Positions 20,512 to 29,221 of a DNA stretch of 64,000 nucleotides are shown in pieces. The stretch spans positions 1 to 64,000 of the forward strand of contig NZ_CP103371.1 in the NCBI RefSeq assembly GCF_024802625.1. Direction: 5' to 3'. A model generated the notes under the pieces. It saw only the letters and a program-made list of their open reading frames with translations, was not told the origin of the DNA and made no database searches. The first letter of the stretch is position 1, and each line of letters opens with the position of its first letter. Made by a program: the position numbers and the translations under genes. This DNA is from Massilia sp. H6 (GTDB lineage: Bacteria > Pseudomonadota > Gammaproteobacteria > Burkholderiales > Burkholderiaceae_D).

Positions 20512-21347
20512 GGCGGCAGCATGCGGCGGCAAACCAGCGCGGTTTTTCGCTGGTCGAGCTGGTGATCGTGATCGTGCTGACCGGCGTCATCGGCGGCATC
20601 GTGGCGATGCAACTCGGTCCGACGATCCAGGGCTACATGAAGGTCGGCCGGCGCGCCGGCCTGACCGACCAGGCCGACACAGCGCTGCGCCGCATCGTGA
20701 CCGATGTGCGCGCAGCAGTACCGAATTCGCTCAGGCTGCAGGGCGCGCAATGCCTGGAGCTGGTGCCGACCAGCGCCGGTGGCCGTTACCGTACCGGGCC
20801 CGATGTCGCCCAGGCCGGCAATGAAGCCTTTCTCGAGCATGACGCCGCCACCACCCGCTTCGACGTGGTGACATCCTTTAACGTGGTACCGGCCGGAGGC
20901 GACCTGGTCGTCATCGGCAACCAGAACCCGGACGACGTCTACAACCGGCGCAACGCGGTCTTGATCGATACCGTGGAAACCCGCGACGCCGGCTCGGCCA
21001 ATGCCTGGATGGGTCCACACCGGATCAACCTGAGGGCGCCCATCAGCATTCCGTTCGGCTATGACGGCGGGCGCTTCGTGGTCGTGCCTGCCGCACAGGC
21101 AACCAGCTATGTCTGCAACGGCGACAAGCTGTTTCGCATCACCCGGCCGATCGCAGCGACCCAGGACTGTAGCGTGCCGTCCAATTCTCCAGTACTGGCG
21201 ACCGGGGTCACGGACTGCCAGTTCGTCTTCAGTCCCAACCAGGGAGCTACGCAGCAGAGCGGCTTTATCCAGCTGCAGCTGACCCTGAGCGCCGGCAATG
21301 AATCGGTGCCGCTGACGCTCGGCGCCCACGTGAGCAACGTACCATGA
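20508..21347 (+). CDS. Type IV minor pseudopilin, MshO/PulJ-like
   Basis: The 279-residue product carries the class III leader QRG/FSLVELVIVIVLTGVIGGIVAMQL. Its longer mature domain and the N-terminal TDQADTALRRIVTDVR segment resemble PulJ/MshO-type minor pilins. Cysteines occur at AQCLEL, YVCNG, QDCSV and TDCQF, so disulfides are likely. The start overlaps the previous gene by four bases (ATGA) and the end overlaps the next by four, fitting an operon. Expected in the inner membrane and then the pilus tip. Confidence 0.75.
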   Translation: MRRQHAAANQRGFSLVELVIVIVLTGVIGGIVAMQLGPTIQGYMKVGRRAGLTDQADTALRRIVTDVRAAVPNSLRLQGAQCLELVPTSAGGRYRTGPDVAQAGNEAFLEHDAATTRFDVVTSFNVVPAGGDLVVIGNQNPDDVYNRRNAVLIDTVETRDAGSANAWMGPHRINLRAPISIPFGYDGGRFVVVPAAQATSYVCNGDKLFRITRPIAATQDCSVPSNSPVLATGVTDCQFVFSPNQGATQQSGFIQLQLTLSAGNESVPLTLGAHVSNVP

Positions 21348-21829
21348 GCGGCGCCGTGAACCAGCGCGGGCGCCAGTCCGGATTTGCGTATATCGCGGCG
21401 GTCGTCCTGTTGATCGTGGTGGCCGGCGTGTGCGTGGCGCTGCTGCGGCTATCTGGCACCCAGCAGGCCACCACTAACCAGGCGATACTCGGTGCGCGTG
21501 CCAACCTGGCGGCGCGCGCGGGCATCGAATGGGGCTTTCACCAGTTGCGGGCGGGCGGCGCCTGCTTCTCCGGCCAGACCTTGAGCGCGTTCAACGCCGA
21601 CAGCGGCTTCATGGTGCGCGTCGACTGTACGGCACGGGGCTTCAATGAAGGCGAGTCCAGCCCCGGGGTCGCCATCGGCAAGACGATCTACACAATCGAT
21701 GCCCTCGCCTGCAATGCTTCTGTATGCGGGTCCGACGATCCTGCAATCGTCACGCAGCCGGATTACGTCGAACGCCGCCGCGTCGCCATGACCTGCATGG
21801 TCGACGGCGCCCCGGCCACGGACTGCTGA
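21344..21829 (+). CDS. MshP-like pilus biogenesis protein (PilX-like)
   Basis: The 161-residue product has a basic N-terminus, QSGFAYIAAVVLLIVVAGVCVALLRLSGTQQ, and then a small mature domain. The Gly-Phe site is present but the usual +5 Glu is replaced, as is typical of MshP/PilX-family proteins. Four or more cysteines (GACFSG, LACNASVCG, MTCMVD) suggest a disulfide-rich fold. It is the last gene of the five-gene cluster. The major pilin, ATPase and platform genes are not in this window, so the cluster supplies only accessory parts. Confidence 0.68.
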   Translation: MSGAVNQRGRQSGFAYIAAVVLLIVVAGVCVALLRLSGTQQATTNQAILGARANLAARAGIEWGFHQLRAGGACFSGQTLSAFNADSGFMVRVDCTARGFNEGESSPGVAIGKTIYTIDALACNASVCGSDDPAIVTQPDYVERRRVAMTCMVDGAPATDC

Positions 21830-21963
21830 TGGCGCGTCTTGCGTAACACCGGGTCGAGGATAGTGGCCTGGTTGTTGAGACGCCGCAAAAGTGTAGTGCC
21901 GGGCGATTTCCGTAAAATGCTTCATCATGGTGGCTATCCCTTCCATACGCCAAAGGAGCATCC

Positions 21964-22038
21964 GTGAATCAGGACACCCTACAGGGCCCCGTGTCGCAGC
22001 CGGACGCATCGAGCTCGATCTGCGGATTTATCGCTTGA
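21964..22038 (+). CDS. Candidate 24-residue small ORF before the HAD gene
   Basis: A GTG at 21964 follows a good AAGGAG seven bases upstream and opens a 24-codon frame ending at TGA 22036-22038, 17 bases before the HAD ATG at 22056. The encoded peptide has no recognised similarity. It could be a translation-coupling leader or the remnant of a lost gene. Confidence 0.25.
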   Translation: MNQDTLQGPVSQPDASSSICGFIA

Positions 22039-22055
22039 GCGAAACGGCAGCGCCG

Positions 22056-22685
22056 ATGCCCTACCGTCTCGCCATCTTCGACTTCGACGGCACGCTGGCC
22101 GATTCGTTTCCCTTTTTTGTGAGCGTGTTCAACCAGATCGCCGACCAGCACGGCTTTGGGCGCATCCAGGCGGGCGAAGCACAAGCGCTGCGCCACCACG
22201 ACCTGCGCGCCATCATGCGCCACCTCGGCATGCCGGCCTGGAAGCTGCCGCTGGCATCGCGCAGCTTCATTGCCCTGATGCGCGAGAACGCGGCGCGCAT
22301 CCCGCTGTTCGATGGCGTAGGCGAGGTGTTGCACGCGCTCGACCGCGCCGGCGTGCGGCTAGCGATCGTGTCGTCGAACTCGGAGCAGAACGTACGGCTG
22401 GTGCTGGGGCCGGTCTTGAGCGGTTTGTTCACGCAATACGAATGCGGGATGGCGATGTTCGGCAAGGCCGGGCGCATCCGCAAGGTGGTGCGGCGAGCCT
22501 GCCTGGCGCCAGGCCACGCGCTGTATGTGGGCGACCAGGCGCTCGATGCCGCAGCGGCGCGCCAGGCCGGGGTAGCGTTCGGGGCGGTCAGCTGGGGATA
22601 TGCGCCGATCGAGACCTTGCGAAAAATGGCGCCGGAGCGCGAATTCGGCATGCCGTCCGAGCTGCTGGACATCCTGCGCGGCTAA
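22056..22685 (+). CDS. HAD-family phosphatase, phosphoglycolate phosphatase-like
   Basis: The 209-residue cytosolic enzyme has HAD motif I DFDGTLADS at residues 9-17 (nucleophile Asp9, acid/base Asp11). Motif II is VSSNS near residue 106, a conserved Lys lies near FGKAGRIRKVV, and motif IV is YVGDQALDAAAAR near 155. A helical cap lies between motifs I and II, as in the HAD-IA group. It probably hydrolyses a small phosphorylated metabolite. I placed the start at ATG 22056 because family members begin a few residues before motif I; a TTG at 22035 is an alternative. It is preceded by a small ORF with a good ribosome site. Confidence 0.82.
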   Translation: MPYRLAIFDFDGTLADSFPFFVSVFNQIADQHGFGRIQAGEAQALRHHDLRAIMRHLGMPAWKLPLASRSFIALMRENAARIPLFDGVGEVLHALDRAGVRLAIVSSNSEQNVRLVLGPVLSGLFTQYECGMAMFGKAGRIRKVVRRACLAPGHALYVGDQALDAAAARQAGVAFGAVSWGYAPIETLRKMAPEREFGMPSELLDILRG

Positions 22686-22860
22686 TCAATGGCAGGCTGG
22701 GCGCGCCGGGATCACCGCGCCCAGGGTCGGGGTGTCGAAGATCGCGCACATTGAGAAACCGGATTGTCCGAATTGAACCCAGCCATTTGCTGTTGCAGAT
22801 CAATAAGGTCGTCAGGGAGAGGTCAAGACTGGAGGATATTTCAATAAAGAAAGGACGACC

Positions 22861-23898
22861 ATGCGCACCGCGGCCAGCGTCATCACCCTCCTCGCCTGCC
22901 TGCATGCGAGCGCCTGCAGCGCCTCCGAGGCCCGCTACGTCACCTGGGACAACGATAGCTGGTTCAAGACCGACCGCTATTACACCAACGGCATCCAGTT
23001 CAGTTCGCGCACCACCGATGATACCCGGGGCGAATCCACCCGGCGCTGGACCGACGCCGCCTGCCGCTGGTTCGGCTGCGCCGATGCCCGCTTGCTGTTG
23101 AGCCAGCACAGCGTGGGGCAGCTGATGTACACCCCCGCCGACATCACGATCGCCGCCCGGCAGCCCTTCGACCGGCCTTATGCCGGCCTGCTGTATGTCG
23201 AGCGGGCGTGGTTGTTCATGGAAGCGGATGGCCAAGCGATCACGACCTTGAGTGCCCAGGCCGGTGTGACGGGCAAGCTGTCCTTGGCCGAACCCGCCCA
23301 GAAACTGTTTCACCGCATTTTCGATCGCCCGGAACCGCGCGGGTGGGATCACCAGGTCGGCAATACCCTGGCCGTGCTGGTCTCGGCCGAACGGCGCTCG
23401 GCCTGGCCGAGCCTGTCCGGCGCCGTGGTTGGCAATATCCGCCTGCACAGCGCGGGTCATTGGCGCCTGGCGGTGGGCAATCTCATGAGCTATGCCGCCG
23501 GCGGCGTCACTGTCACGTTGGGCAAGAACCTGCCACCAGTGTCGCCGGCCCCACCCGGCATCGTGAACCGGGCCGCGCCGCTCGACACGGCGTGTCGCTG
23601 GCAATGGGTCCAGTGCACGGTGACGGTGGGCGCCGAAGTGCGCGGCATGGCGTACAACCTGTTCTTGCAGGGCCGGCCATGGCGCGACGATCCGGGAGTG
23701 CGGCCACGGCGCTGGGTTGGCGACCTGACGGCTGGCCTGAGAATGGATTTTCCGAGCACGCGTGGCCGCGACCACGGCCCATGGTTCGCGCAGCTGCGGG
23801 CAACCCGCCGTACCGCCGAGTTCCGGGTGCCTGCGGGAGAGGCGCTGCGGGTGCCGCGCCATACGATCGGCTCGCTCACCCTGGGCGTCGACTTCTAG
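22861..23898 (+). CDS. Lipid A deacylase LpxR-family outer-membrane protein
   Basis: The 345-residue protein has a signal peptide (MRTAASVITLLACLHASACS) and then the family hallmark YVTWDNDSWFKTDRYYTNGIQFS, read here in two parts as WDNDSWF and TDRYYTNG. The Asn-Asp and Thr/Ser of this region line up with the active-site loop of LpxR, which removes the 3'-acyloxyacyl group of lipid A from the outer-membrane outer leaflet. The remainder alternates short hydrophobic strands typical of a 12-stranded barrel and ends with a phenylalanine after GVDF, a barrel C-terminal signature. The ribosome site AAAGGA precedes the ATG. Loss of 3' acyl chains would alter envelope permeability; activity is not proven by sequence. 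Confidence 0.82.
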   Translation: MRTAASVITLLACLHASACSASEARYVTWDNDSWFKTDRYYTNGIQFSSRTTDDTRGESTRRWTDAACRWFGCADARLLLSQHSVGQLMYTPADITIAARQPFDRPYAGLLYVERAWLFMEADGQAITTLSAQAGVTGKLSLAEPAQKLFHRIFDRPEPRGWDHQVGNTLAVLVSAERRSAWPSLSGAVVGNIRLHSAGHWRLAVGNLMSYAAGGVTVTLGKNLPPVSPAPPGIVNRAAPLDTACRWQWVQCTVTVGAEVRGMAYNLFLQGRPWRDDPGVRPRRWVGDLTAGLRMDFPSTRGRDHGPWFAQLRATRRTAEFRVPAGEALRVPRHTIGSLTLGVDF

Positions 23899-23999
23899 CC
23901 GGTGAGCAGGTCGAGTCCGGGCGCGGTTGCGCACGCTCCATGGCGCTTCTATACTCCGTCACGCGATGCACTTCTGCATCACCGCTACCGGACCCGCCC

Positions 24000-24422
24000 A
24001 TGCGCCATCCCTATTCCCTGCTCCTGCCGCTGCTTGCACCACTGCTCCTGACCGGCTGCGTGAACGATTCCGCCAGCTACCGGATCGACAACAACGACCA
24101 CGCGCTGACTTTACGTGTCGTGCAAGATTATTTCTGGAGCAAGGAAGGCCAGGTCAAGCTGACTGCCGCGCGGCTGCCGGACTGCCAGCGCATGATCCAA
24201 CTCGGGCCACGCACCTTGACGGGCCTGGAAATCGAACTGTTCGCCAGCGGCCCGAACCTGTACATCCTGCGCTCGGGCGACGACACCTGGCAGGTCGATA
24301 CCGGAGATTGCACCGAGCTCGCAGCGCCGGCAGCGCAAGCCGTGACCGGCAAAGCGCTGGGGGTATTCCACTTAAATGACGACAAGAAACTGATATTCGA
24401 GGCGGTAGACGCCGCCCCGTAA
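24000..24422 (+). CDS. Small lipoprotein of unknown function
   Basis: The 140-residue protein has a classical lipoprotein signal ending LLLTGCVND, with Cys18 or so as lipidation site. The mature part carries two further cysteines (PDCQRM and GDCTEL) probably in a disulfide and reads like a small beta-rich domain (ALTLRVVQDYFWS, TWQVDTGDC, KKLIFEAVD). I do not recognise a named family. The first Met at 24000 was chosen because the lipobox must be near the N-terminus; the longer open frame upstream overlaps the LpxR gene. It lies 101 bases downstream of the LpxR-like gene on the same strand. Confidence 0.78.
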   Translation: MRHPYSLLLPLLAPLLLTGCVNDSASYRIDNNDHALTLRVVQDYFWSKEGQVKLTAARLPDCQRMIQLGPRTLTGLEIELFASGPNLYILRSGDDTWQVDTGDCTELAAPAAQAVTGKALGVFHLNDDKKLIFEAVDAAP

Positions 24423-24448
24423 GGCTCGCTGTTGGTCGCGATGAATAC

Positions 24449-25057
24449 TCAAGGCCGTAGCCACCCGCGGCCGATTGGCAGTGCCAGTACGCGGCGGTAG
24501 ATGTTTTCAAGCAAAGGCAGCTGCTGTGCGCAAGCGGCGCGCAGCGCTGGCGTGCTCACCAGCCAGGCCATTGCCGCTGACATTACCAGTGCGCCAGCCA
24601 TGTCTTTTGGCCAATGCACGCCGAGATAAACACGCGACCAGGCCACCACCAGCGACAGCGGCAGCAGCAGCAAGCCGATGCGGCGCGCCAGTGGAGCCTG
24701 ACTGAAGGCCAGCACCAGCGCTACCGAAAGCATACTGGTGGCATGGTCGCTCGGAAACGAGCTGTCGGCTGCATGGAACAGGAAGGTATGGCCGATCTCG
24801 GCGACGAAGGGACGCGGGCTGTACCAGAATTGTCCGATCAAGCCATTGAGCGTGAGCGCGCAAACGGCCGCAACCAGGGCGTGCAGCGCGGCTTCGCGGC
24901 CGGCCCTGCCGCCGCCGGTCCAGAGCAGTACCAGCGACAGCGGCATCAGGTAGATCAGCCATTGCGCCGCAAAGACGGCACCGATCAATTGCCAGCCGGT
25001 CAAATCGGCATCCGCGTTCAGGACAGAAAACAGGGTGAGGTTCAGGTACTCGAGCAT
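24449..25057 (-). CDS. PAP2-family membrane phosphatase, undecaprenyl-diphosphatase-like
   Basis: The 202-residue inner-membrane protein has about five helices and the three PAP2 phosphatase motifs: a degenerate first motif with SPRPFV, PSDHATSML as motif two, and SRVYLGVHWPKD as motif three, which provides the catalytic His. Members of this size (BcrC-like) dephosphorylate undecaprenyl pyrophosphate or phosphatidylglycerophosphate at the periplasmic face. ATG 25057 is preferred; a TTG four codons upstream is also in frame. It is transcribed convergently with the lipoprotein gene, with 26 bases between their stops. Confidence 0.82.
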   Translation of the reverse strand: MLEYLNLTLFSVLNADADLTGWQLIGAVFAAQWLIYLMPLSLVLLWTGGGRAGREAALHALVAAVCALTLNGLIGQFWYSPRPFVAEIGHTFLFHAADSSFPSDHATSMLSVALVLAFSQAPLARRIGLLLLPLSLVVAWSRVYLGVHWPKDMAGALVMSAAMAWLVSTPALRAACAQQLPLLENIYRRVLALPIGRGWLRP

Positions 25058-25183
25058 GGAAATCGCCAAACGATATTATATTGATAACTTTATCGCTAGC
25101 TTAACCCATCCATGCCCGCGCACATTTCGATCATGGCAACAATGTGGCGATGAATCGACAATTGCGCCATGTAGAACGTCAGG

Positions 25184-25507
25184 CTAGCGGCGACCCTGGA
25201 TCTTGCGCAGCTGGGCCAGTTCCACCTCGCGCCCCGATTTCTCGAGCACGCTCTCGAGCAGGCTACGGTCGCCGGCCCGCATCATGGTCCATTGGGTGAA
25301 ATATTCGTGCACGGTTCGCCACGGCGGAAATCCTGGCGGCATGTTGCGCCAGGTCGTACCCGTATTGAGAAAATACAGCACCGCGCAGAACACGTCGTAC
25401 AGGTCGTGCTTGCGCGGCCGGGTCTTGCGGCGTGCCGCTTCCAGCACGCCACGCAAGGCCTCGAAGCCTTCGCGAGAAATATCGCTGGGATAGGCGGGAC
25501 GTTCCAT
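25184..25507 (-). pseudogene. IS5-family transposase N-terminal part (DUF4096), remnant
   Basis: The 107-residue frame begins MERPAYPSDISREGFEALRG and contains the DUF4096 core KHDLYDVFCAVLYFLNTGTTWRNMPPGFPPWRTVHEYF, in two overlapping signature pieces (NTGTTWRNMP and PPWRTVHEYFTQW). This is the first ORF or N-terminal domain of IS5/IS427-type transposases. The catalytic DDE part that should follow is absent: the frame ends QLRKIQGRR and next is unrelated sequence. No terminal inverted repeats were found. It sits between folE and the PAP2 gene on their strand, so the element is probably inactive. Confidence 0.65.
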
Positions 25508-25594
25508 GGCAATCCCCCAAACTAGCTTGGAGGCGCGGATCCGGAACAGGTTCCCAGGCGAGGGCGGCAATGAGCCGCAGCGTGAACCGCGCCC

Positions 25595-26161
25595 TTAATC
25601 GCGCGCCAGCGCGAGAAACTCGGTGCGCAGCCCGAGATTCGGCTGCAGTTCGCCCAGCATGGCCGAGGTGATGGTCTCTTCGCCGATGGCGCGGATGCCG
25701 CGGCTTTCCATGCACAGGTGGCGGCATTTGATGACCACGCCGACCGCTTTTGGCTCGAGCACTTCCATCAGCGCATTGGCGATCTGGATCGTCAGGCGTT
25801 CCTGTACTTGCAGTCGCTTCGAGAAAATGTCTACCAGACGAGTCAGTTTCGACAGGCCGACGATCTTCCCGCTGGGCAGGTAGCCAACGGTGGCCTTGCC
25901 AAAGAACGGGGCCAGATGGTGCTCGCAATGGCTATACACCGGAATGTTGCGCACCACGATCAGCTCGTTGTACTGCTCGGCGCCGTCCTCGAACGCCTTG
26001 AGCACTTCGACCGGATCCTGGTCGTAGCCCGAAGTCCAGTGTTTCCACGCCTTTGCCACGCGGCTTGGCGTCTCGATCAGGCCGGGACGGTCTGGATTCT
26101 CGCCCAGGCTGGTGAGCAGGCGACGCCAGTCGTGCTCGGTGAAAGTTTCATTGTCAGACAT
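25595..26161 (-). CDS. folE: GTP cyclohydrolase I
   Basis: FolE converts GTP to 7,8-dihydroneopterin triphosphate, the entry step of folate synthesis. The 188-residue length is typical of the zinc-dependent type I enzyme. Visible motifs include the metal and active-site segment SHCEHHLAPFFGKATVGYLP (Cys and His ligands), then GLSKLTRLVD, SKRLQVQERLTIQIA and VVIKCRHLCMESRGI, which provides the second Cys ligand. The protein forms a decamer in the cytosol. The start ATG at 26161 has only a weak ribosome site. The transposase remnant downstream is unrelated. Confidence 0.95.
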   Translation of the reverse strand: MSDNETFTEHDWRRLLTSLGENPDRPGLIETPSRVAKAWKHWTSGYDQDPVEVLKAFEDGAEQYNELIVVRNIPVYSHCEHHLAPFFGKATVGYLPSGKIVGLSKLTRLVDIFSKRLQVQERLTIQIANALMEVLEPKAVGVVIKCRHLCMESRGIRAIGEETITSAMLGELQPNLGLRTEFLALARD

Positions 26162-26307
26162 GGTGAATCCCAGAAAAATCGATTTGCCGCAAGTATATAG
26201 AAAATGCGCTTGAGGGTCGGGGTGCTGCCGGTTTCTTGAGCAAGCTTAATGTCTCGGCGTCAGGTCCGGCGTAGCGTGGACAGTGGTTCCAGCCTCGGGA
26301 GATCACC

Positions 26308-27156
26308 ATGTTCGGCAGCACGGTCCTTGAAGTGGCCATCGGCCTGACGTTTTGCTACGGCACGCTGGCACTGGTTGTCAGTACCTTGCAAGAAGCATTG
26401 GCGGCGGCCTTCAGACTGCGCGCCAACATGCTGCTCGCGGCCATCAAGCGCATGCTGGCCGACCCGCGCTGCGAGGCGCTGGCGCAAAGCCTGTACGACC
26501 ATCCGCTGGTCAATCCGCACGGCAGTTCGACTGCGCGGCGCCCATTGTCGGTGCGGCCATCGTATATCGAACCAGCGCATTTCGCGATCGCGCTGCTCGA
26601 TTCCCTGCGCACCAGCCCGGCTATCCCGCTGCAGGCGGCCATCGAGGCCTTGCCCGACGAGCAGGTGCGGCGGGTCTTGCTGGCGCTGTACCGCCAGTCG
26701 GGCGGCGACCTGGCGCGCTTCCAGGAAGGCATCGCCGGCTGGTTCAACAGCGCGATGGAACGACTGTCCGGGGTCTACAAGCGGCGCCAGCTCCTGATTT
26801 CTTTTCTGCTGGCCCTGCTGCTGGCGATCATGCTCAATATCGACAGCATCCACCTGTTCCAGACGCTGTGGCAGACTCCAACCCTGAGCGCCCAGATCAA
26901 GCTGGCTCCGACAGCGCTCGACGCCGAAGCGCTACGCCAGCTGTGGGCAATGCCGATCGGTTGGACCAGCTTCCCGCCCGTGCTCGATGCCGCCTTTGCG
27001 CTGCAGGTGGCCGGCTGGCTGATCAGCGCCGGCACTACCCTGTTCGGCGCGCCGTTCTGGTTCGATCTGTTGCAGCGCGCCGTACAGCTGCGCAGTACCG
27101 GCGCCAGGCCGCAAGCTAGCCGCAACGCCGGCGACAACCCGGCGTTGCAGCCATGA
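26308..27156 (+). CDS. Membrane protein of unknown function
   Basis: The 282-residue protein has an N-terminal membrane helix (VLEVAIGLTFCYGTLALVVSTLQEA), a cytosolic or periplasmic helical domain of about 120 residues, then two central hydrophobic segments (LLISFLLALLLAIML near residue 157) and a C-terminal one (VAGWLISAGTTLFGAPFWFDLL near 240). The same layout occurs in uncharacterised proteobacterial membrane proteins in which the FGAPFWFD motif is conserved, but no function is known. It is transcribed divergently from folE and convergently with nudC, with a nine-base gap between stops. Confidence 0.7.
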   Translation: MFGSTVLEVAIGLTFCYGTLALVVSTLQEALAAAFRLRANMLLAAIKRMLADPRCEALAQSLYDHPLVNPHGSSTARRPLSVRPSYIEPAHFAIALLDSLRTSPAIPLQAAIEALPDEQVRRVLLALYRQSGGDLARFQEGIAGWFNSAMERLSGVYKRRQLLISFLLALLLAIMLNIDSIHLFQTLWQTPTLSAQIKLAPTALDAEALRQLWAMPIGWTSFPPVLDAAFALQVAGWLISAGTTLFGAPFWFDLLQRAVQLRSTGARPQASRNAGDNPALQP

Positions 27157-27165
27157 TGCGGTCCC

Positions 27166-27987
27166 TTACCGGCCTGGCGGGCGGTGCGCGTCGACCAGCA
27201 CGCTGGAGATCGATACGTGCGGTATCCGTTCGGGCCATTCGTCGTGCGGCCCGAACCAGCGCGCGTCCGCGATCTCGGTGGCGTCGACCCGGATCTCGCC
27301 ATCGAGGTAGTCGGCCGTAAAGGCCAGCATCAGCGAATGCGGGAAAGGCCACGACTGGCTGGCGAAATACTGCAGGTTGTGCACCCGCAGCCCGACCTCT
27401 TCGTACACTTCGCGGTGGATCGCTTCCTCGACCGATTCGCCGGCCTCCAGAAAACCCGCCAGCGGCACATAGCGCTTGGTGGGCGAGGCCAGGTGCATCG
27501 CCAGCAGCACGCTGTCTCCCTTGCGGATCAAGACCATCATCGCCGGCGAGATGCGCGGATAGGCCATGTGGCCGCAGGCGCTGCACTTGAAGCAGCGCTC
27601 GCCCGCCGTGAGCGCGGTATCCTTGCCGCAGGCGCCGCAGAAGCGGTGGGTACGGGCCCATTCCGCCACCTGCGCGGCGCGCGCCGCCAGGCCCACCAGC
27701 TCTGAGTGCATGTCGGCGAACAGTGAGCGCAGGCTGCGCCAGGCAAAGCCGGGCGGTGGCAGCGGTTCGCTGTCGAACCAGCCTGCCTGGCAATAACGTT
27801 CGCCGTACATGCCGAGCGGCTGCAGGCGGGCGCGGTCGACGCCCAAGGCATCGAGCACCAAGCCATCGGGCAGCGACAGGTCGCTTTCGCGCACCAGCAA
27901 GCGGCCATCGTGGAACAGGAAACTGCAGGGCGCAGGGTCGGGGCGTGCCGCGAACAGCGGCGTAAAGGAGGCGGGAGTCTGGAGCAT
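27166..27987 (-). CDS. nudC: NAD(+)/NADH diphosphatase NudC
   Basis: NudC hydrolyses NADH to NMNH and AMP and also removes NAD caps from RNA. The 273-residue protein has the zinc ribbon CGACGKDT...CFKCSACG (about residues 107-130) and a complete Nudix box starting GFLEAGESVEEAIHREVYEE near 178. The family-specific motif SQPWPFPxS reads SQSWPFPHS here, with Ser in place of Pro. The N-terminal domain is the usual variable one. The gene ends convergently against the membrane protein gene. The next upstream gene is the MFS transporter, whose stop lies 79 bases away on the same strand. Confidence 0.93.
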   Translation of the reverse strand: MLQTPASFTPLFAARPDPAPCSFLFHDGRLLVRESDLSLPDGLVLDALGVDRARLQPLGMYGERYCQAGWFDSEPLPPPGFAWRSLRSLFADMHSELVGLAARAAQVAEWARTHRFCGACGKDTALTAGERCFKCSACGHMAYPRISPAMMVLIRKGDSVLLAMHLASPTKRYVPLAGFLEAGESVEEAIHREVYEEVGLRVHNLQYFASQSWPFPHSLMLAFTADYLDGEIRVDATEIADARWFGPHDEWPERIPHVSISSVLVDAHRPPGR

Positions 27988-28066
27988 GGTTGCTTATCCG
28001 GGCGAGTCGATCCCTGATGATACCGCCAATCCAGGCTCCGCCTCCGGGCCGCCGTCAGTCCTTGAC

Positions 28067-29221
28067 TTACTTGAGCAGCCGGGTACGGCTAGCCACCAGG
28101 GCGATGACGATCGACAGACCGCCGAGATAGCCGATCGCGGCCTGCATGCCGACGAAGTGGGCGACCGCGCCAATGATCGGCGGGCCAATCAGGCTGCCGC
28201 TATAGGCCATGCTGGCCACCGCCGCCAGCGCCATCGGGCCCTGGGCGCCGGCTGCGCTGAATACGAAGGGGAACAGCAGCGCCAGGCCGACGCCAGCGAC
28301 CGCGAAACCGCCCAGGGCGACCGGGGCACTCGGCGCCGCCACCGCGAAGAACAGGCCGGCGGCGGCCACCAGCGCGCCGAGCGAGACCAGTCGCTGGGCG
28401 CCGAAGCGGCCCTTGAGCCTGTCGCCCACCAGGCGCGAAAGCAGCATCATCAGCGAGAAAGCCGACAGGGCCAGCGGCGCCATACCGGCAGGGGCGCCGA
28501 AGTGCGCTTTCAGGAACACGCCACCCCAATCGGCAATGCTGCCTTCGGCCATCGAGCCCATGAAACCGAGCAGCCCCAACAGTGCCAACGGACCGCGCGG
28601 CAGCGCGAACGATTTCTTTTCCACGGCTTCGGCGCTGTCGCCCTCGTCCATCATGGCGAAGGCGCACCACAGCACCACGACCAGCGGGCCGGCCAGCATC
28701 AGGAAGTGGGTGCCAGGAGCGATCTTCAAGCTGGCCATCAGGCTGCCGAGGGTGGCGCCGGCCAAGCCGCCGGCGCAGCAGATACCATGCAGCGTCGACA
28801 GCCCAGCCTTGCCGGTCTGCTTTTCACGCCGGGTGGCGGCCGAGTTGATGGCGACATCGAAGGTGCTGGCGGCCAGTCCCAGCATCAGGACCGCCATCAT
28901 CAGGCGCGACACGTTCGGCGCCAGGCCGATCGCCACCAGCACCGCCAGCAGGGTCATGCCCGAGCCGAGAGCCAACTTGCGGGCGCCGTAGCGACCCATC
29001 AGGAAGGACGACACCGGAAACGACAGCACGGCGCCCACTCCGCCGCACAACAAGACCATCGACAGCGCCGCGTGCGACAGCTGGATCCGCTCGGCCAGTG
29101 CCGGAATGCGGCCGGCCCAGGTGCCCATGATGAGGCCGAATAGCGCGAACAGGACCGGCAGTGCGAACTGATTGCTTAGCGCGAAAGAGATCCTCCGCGG
29201 AGCGGAAACAGAAGTGTGCAT
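28067..29221 (-). CDS. MFS transporter
   Basis: The 384-residue protein has twelve predicted helices in two halves. Visible features include GTWAGRIPALAERIQLSHAALSM after helix one, a loop GRYGARKLALGSG after helix two, and a second-half loop RLVGDRLKGRFGAQRLVSLG. This pattern resembles the fucose/YbjJ-like MFS group that often exports or imports small neutral compounds, but no substrate is assignable. ATG 29221 was chosen; an upstream in-frame Met at 29284 has no better ribosome site and would add a non-hydrophobic tail. An AT-rich gap lies upstream. Confidence 0.82.
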   Translation of the reverse strand: MHTSVSAPRRISFALSNQFALPVLFALFGLIMGTWAGRIPALAERIQLSHAALSMVLLCGGVGAVLSFPVSSFLMGRYGARKLALGSGMTLLAVLVAIGLAPNVSRLMMAVLMLGLAASTFDVAINSAATRREKQTGKAGLSTLHGICCAGGLAGATLGSLMASLKIAPGTHFLMLAGPLVVVLWCAFAMMDEGDSAEAVEKKSFALPRGPLALLGLLGFMGSMAEGSIADWGGVFLKAHFGAPAGMAPLALSAFSLMMLLSRLVGDRLKGRFGAQRLVSLGALVAAAGLFFAVAAPSAPVALGGFAVAGVGLALLFPFVFSAAGAQGPMALAAVASMAYSGSLIGPPIIGAVAHFVGMQAAIGYLGGLSIVIALVASRTRLLK

